From the NCBI GenBank assembly GCA_964423205.1, contig CAYRDX010000005.1:1-64000 (forward strand): a stretch of 64,000 nt of DNA, in the 5' to 3' direction. The DNA is from UBA6168 sp964423205. GTDB lineage: Bacteria > Bacteroidota > Bacteroidia > Chitinophagales > Saprospiraceae. Shown here in pieces: positions 61,240-64,000 of this stretch; position 1 is the stretch's first letter; each line of letters begins with the position of its first letter. The notes below the pieces were generated by a model that did not search any database, was not told the DNA's origin, and worked only from the letters and a program-made list of their open reading frames with translations. Position numbers and translations under genes: made by a program.

Positions 61240-61822
61240 GTTTTTAACGAATTCGACCAATTCTCCGGCGTAGCCACCGTCTGCAAAAAAAAGTTTTCAG
61301 ACGGAAGAAGTCCACGATTTCCATGTGGAGCTTGACAAAATGCCAGTATGCGGCCGTCCTGTCCTGCCACTCGGCAGAGGTGACCCAGACTGAGATTATC
61401 AGCCCCAGGGTATCCACTATCAAGTGGCGCTTTCGCCCCTTGACTTTTTTGCCAGCGTCGTACCCTGTTTCAGATGTAGCGCTCACTGCGGTGCCTTTGG
61501 TGGACTGGGAGTCCATTATGCCCACGCTTGGCGACCGCGGCTTGCCCATAAGTTCCCTGTAGTCGCCGCCAAATTCCGTGCAAACGGTCTGCAAAAGCCC
61601 GTCGTCACGCCACTTAGCAAAGTAGTAATAAACCGTTCCCGAAGGCGGGAAGTCACCAGGCAGATCGTGCCAGATGCACCCGTTTTTCAGGGAATAAAAT
61701 ATCGCATCAAAGATGGAGCGTAACGTCCAGCGCCTTTTGCGCTTCAAGATTTGCTCAGTCAACTTATTCGCAATAACTTGCCACGGAGTATATGTCAGGG
61801 AGGATGAGTACTGTTTTGTCAT
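61240..61822 (-). pseudogene. IS5-family transposase, truncated with frameshift
   Basis: The N-terminal part is clear: WRDDGLLQTV, GIMDSQSTKGT (first catalytic Asp) and GYDAGKKVKGRKRHLIVDT (second Asp region). At a run of eight T on the coding strand (61284-61291) the frame shifts by one. The continuation FFADGGYAGELVEFVKNSSE is read in another frame and stops at the join with the methyltransferase. The C-terminal third with the final catalytic Glu is gone. The outer end toward the MITE may be 62037. Confidence 0.85.
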
Positions 61823-61875
61823 ACCACAATACTACGTTCTCCCGGCAAATCGCTCCTAATATGTTGAAAAAATTA

Positions 61876-62037
61876 AGAGCTTGTTTGGGATTTAGTGCTT
61901 GAGTTAAAAACGAGAAATTTTTCGTCAATTTTTTGGCTTTTTGAAGGAGAATAGCGGGACTACTTGACTGAAAAAAGCTGAAAAAGTGGCGAAAAAGGGT
62001 CGTTTTGAGCCAAGTGACCAAATTCCAAACAAGCTCT
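61876..62037. repeat. 162-bp MITE, copy 2
   Basis: This is the same sequence as 86-247 by eye, with the same terminal repeats. It begins 54 bp upstream of the IS5-type transposase start, which suggests that the IS and the MITE share ends. A further 18 bp to the right (AAATTCAAA[C/T]AGCTTCT) are also shared by both copies. Confidence 0.85.
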
Positions 62038-62086
62038 AAATTCAAATAGCTTCTCAGAGATTCCGGAATTCTGATGTCGTATTGTT

Positions 62087-62094
62087 TAGATTTG
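62087..62094 (+). promoter_or_regulatory. -7 box of the GH30 gene
   Basis: TAGATTTG matches TAnnTTTG, 53 bp before ATG 62148 and 50 bp after the MITE end. The -33 region is a poor match. Confidence 0.4.
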
Positions 62095-62147
62095 CAGGAA
62101 TACAATTACCTACTCAGTTATCTATTTATTCACTTAATCCATTCGAG

Positions 62148-63608
62148 ATGAAATTTTATTCCCTATTCTTTTTCCTCATTTTCCTGTTTGCTTCCTGCAT
62201 GAAACCTCAGGGTGAAACTTCCCCAGTTTCGAAAAGTATGGAAGGCAGGGAAGTGGTTGTTTACACCACCACCAAAGATTCTACGCTTCGGTTAACACAA
62301 TCCGCCACCCATACTTTTGGCCTTGTCGACCAACCGGTAGAATCAGAGGTTCATGTCTTCGTTAATCCCAACCATGAATTTCAAAGCTTTTTGGGAATAG
62401 GTGCTGCCATAACCGATGCCTCGGCAGAGGTCTATGCCAAATTGCCGGAGGCCAAACAGGCCGAATTCATGAAAGCTCATTTCGATACAAAGGATGGACT
62501 GGGTTATACCCTGATCAGGACAAACATCCATAGTTGCGATTTCAGCAGCGGCAGTTACACTTATATTGAGGAAGGCGACAAGGAATTGAAGACCTTCAGT
62601 ATCGAGCACGACCGGCAGTTTCGGATTCCCATGATAAAAAAAGCGATGGAGTCTGCAGGCGGAAAATTGACGCTTTATGCCAGTCCATGGAGCCCACCGG
62701 CATTTATGAAAAGCAATAACCACATGCTGCGTGGGGGCAAGTTGCTACCGGAATTCTATCCTGCATGGGCCATGTATTTCGCTAAGTTTATAAAAGCTTA
62801 CGAAGCTGAAGGCATACCAATTTGGGGCCTTACCATCCAAAATGAACCTATGGCCACTCAAACATGGGAATCCTGCATCTGGACTGCCGAAGAGGAGCGC
62901 GATTTTCTAAAAATGCATTTAGGGCCAACCCTCGAAAAAGAGGGATTGGGAGATAAGGAAATAATCATCTGGGACCACAACCGCGATCTCATCAATCACC
63001 GTGTTAACACCATTCTGGATGACCCCGATGCAGCCAAATACGCCTGGGGCATTGGTTTTCATTGGTACGAAACATGGGCGGGAGGTGAGCCAATGTTTGA
63101 CAACCTGAAGCAGGTAAAAGAAAACTACCCCAATCATCATCTTATTTTCACTGAGGGCTGTGCTGAACGCTATAGCGACGAACACATCAGTTACTGGCCA
63201 AATGCTGAGCGATATGGCAAATCCATGATCAATGATTTCAATTCAGGAACTGTTGGTTGGACTGACTGGAACATCCTGCTGGACGAAAGGGGAGGCCCCA
63301 ATCATGTGGGTAATTTCTGCTTTGCACCAGTCCACGCCAATACCCAAACTGGTGAATTGATTTACACACCTATTTATTATTACATTGGCCATTTCTCTAA
63401 ATTCATCAGGCCGGAAGCCAAAAGGATTAGTACTGCCAGCAGTCGCAGCCACTTGCTTAGTACGTCCTTCCGAAACAAAGACGGAAAGATTGCAACGGTG
63501 GTGATGAATCAAAGCGACATGCCAATAACCTATAATCTTTACGTAGGTTACAACAACGCCATCACTGAGCATATTCCGGCGCATAGTATTCAGACGTTGT
63601 TGTATTGA
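62148..63608 (+). CDS. GH30 glycoside hydrolase lipoprotein
   Basis: The 486-residue lipoprotein (signal MKFYSLFFFLIFLFASC, Cys17) has a GH30 (glucosylceramidase-like) barrel: GIGAAITDASAE, SPWSPPAFMKS, acid/base Glu in LTIQNEPMA near residue 239 and nucleophile Glu in LIFTEGCAE near 336. A C-terminal beta domain completes it. It probably cleaves beta-glucosidic or beta-xylosidic links at the cell surface; the exact substrate is uncertain. No susCD pair is adjacent. Confidence 0.92.
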   Translation: MKFYSLFFFLIFLFASCMKPQGETSPVSKSMEGREVVVYTTTKDSTLRLTQSATHTFGLVDQPVESEVHVFVNPNHEFQSFLGIGAAITDASAEVYAKLPEAKQAEFMKAHFDTKDGLGYTLIRTNIHSCDFSSGSYTYIEEGDKELKTFSIEHDRQFRIPMIKKAMESAGGKLTLYASPWSPPAFMKSNNHMLRGGKLLPEFYPAWAMYFAKFIKAYEAEGIPIWGLTIQNEPMATQTWESCIWTAEEERDFLKMHLGPTLEKEGLGDKEIIIWDHNRDLINHRVNTILDDPDAAKYAWGIGFHWYETWAGGEPMFDNLKQVKENYPNHHLIFTEGCAERYSDEHISYWPNAERYGKSMINDFNSGTVGWTDWNILLDERGGPNHVGNFCFAPVHANTQTGELIYTPIYYYIGHFSKFIRPEAKRISTASSRSHLLSTSFRNKDGKIATVVMNQSDMPITYNLYVGYNNAITEHIPAHSIQTLLY

Positions 63609-63676
63609 GGAGGTTGAGAGAGTTGAGTAGTTCTCATTTTTCTAAACCATCTCAACTGTCTCAACAATCTCAACTA
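63607..63676. repeat. Nonamer TTGAG/CTCAA hairpin array
   Basis: TTGAG occurs three times at 9-bp spacing (63606, 63615, 63624). CTCAA occurs three times at 9-bp spacing (63652, 63661, 63670), so the two sets can pair. It lies between the GH30 stop and the next ATG at 63727, and recalls the CAAAC decamers before narH and narK. Confidence 0.6.
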
Positions 63677-63726
63677 TATTCGTGTATGTATTCGACAACC
63701 TGTTTTTCACCTTAAAACCTCATGAA

Positions 63727-63993
63727 ATGGAAATCCTTTTAATCGCTGCCGTCGTTTTGATTCTTCTTGGTGGAAGTCTGTTTACAAAAAGCCTGTCTCT
63801 CCGAAATCGGATGATGGTGACACTATTCGCAGGAACAATACTGCTGATATGGGTTTGGTTCTTAGAACCAGGTGGAGAAATTGGCAGCAAAATACTGATC
63901 TCTGCTGTAGCACTAATTGCCAGTTATACAAGAGTGAAGGAATTCTTGTCTGAGCCAAAGTCCCACAAGGATTCTGAACCTTTCCAGGGTTGA
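63727..63993 (+). CDS. Small membrane protein of unknown function
   Basis: From ATG 63727 the protein has 88 residues with three predicted membrane helices (about 3-20, 31-46 and 54-70) and a hydrophilic tail ending at TGA 63991-63993. I recognise no family. It may be co-transcribed with GH30, although the hairpin array lies between them. Confidence 0.6.
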   Translation: MEILLIAAVVLILLGGSLFTKSLSLRNRMMVTLFAGTILLIWVWFLEPGGEIGSKILISAVALIASYTRVKEFLSEPKSHKDSEPFQG

Positions 63994-64000
63994 AAAAAAC

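Noticed and set aside
1..64000. CRISPR array or prophage
   Set aside because: No regularly spaced repeats with unique spacers and no phage structural genes were seen; the repeats found are dispersed or short-period types.

Overview
The window looks like a chromosomal piece of a Bacteroidota bacterium, probably near Saprospirales/Chitinophagales. The evidence is a PorP/SprF-type protein, type IX secretion C-terminal sorting domains, a stand-alone GldM C-terminal domain, a PKD-OmpA protein, parvulin/SurA paralogues, no clear Shine-Dalgarno sites, and several promoters of the TTTG-N19/20-TAnnTTTG type. The exact lineage is inference from gene content.

The left third (494-22724, almost all minus strand) is devoted to nitrate respiration. 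A periplasmic nitrate reductase operon runs from a porin at 8219 through napD, napA, a double-length tetraheme NapB, a tetraheme lipoprotein, and an NrfC/NrfD-like quinol module in place of NapC/NapGH. A CRP/FNR-like palindrome and a well-formed promoter sit upstream of the porin. DedA, DoxX and hemerythrin-like genes separate this from a membrane-bound operon: diheme cytochrome c, narG, narH, narJ, narI, an unrecognised membrane protein, and two different NarK-type transporters. The gene order recalls the Thermus nar operon. The cell therefore appears able to reduce nitrate on both sides of the membrane; no nitrite reductase is in the window.

The middle (22725-34425) mixes housekeeping genes (fhs, a biotin carrier, F-ATPase accessory genes, bactofilin) with mobile debris: a hairpin MITE, a dead IS200-type transposase, and a 118-bp dispersed repeat. 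Two identical, inverted copies of that repeat bracket a predicted effector-associated-domain (EAD11-like) trypsin protease and a DUF423 gene. Two more unusual proteases lie nearby: a subtilase with four N-terminal membrane helices, and a cytoplasmic trypsin with a zinc ribbon and a G9 tract.

The region 34719-56403 carries envelope biogenesis and peptide metabolism: three parvulin/SurA-like genes, lipoproteins, secreted type IX cargo, OmpA-PKD, dipeptidase, S37-type peptidase, a PGRP amidase, serA, a LolD-like ATPase, tRNA-Arg(UCU) and ung. It also holds candidate RNA structures near 39315, 40070 and 41501-41792.

The right end (56404-63993) is a patchwork. A toxin-antitoxin pair with a frameshifted PIN toxin lies between hutU and a relic of a second hutU 3' end. 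A methyltransferase pseudogene is joined to a truncated IS5-type transposase. A 162-bp MITE has an apparently identical copy at the window start. A GH30 glycosidase lipoprotein and a small membrane protein close the window.
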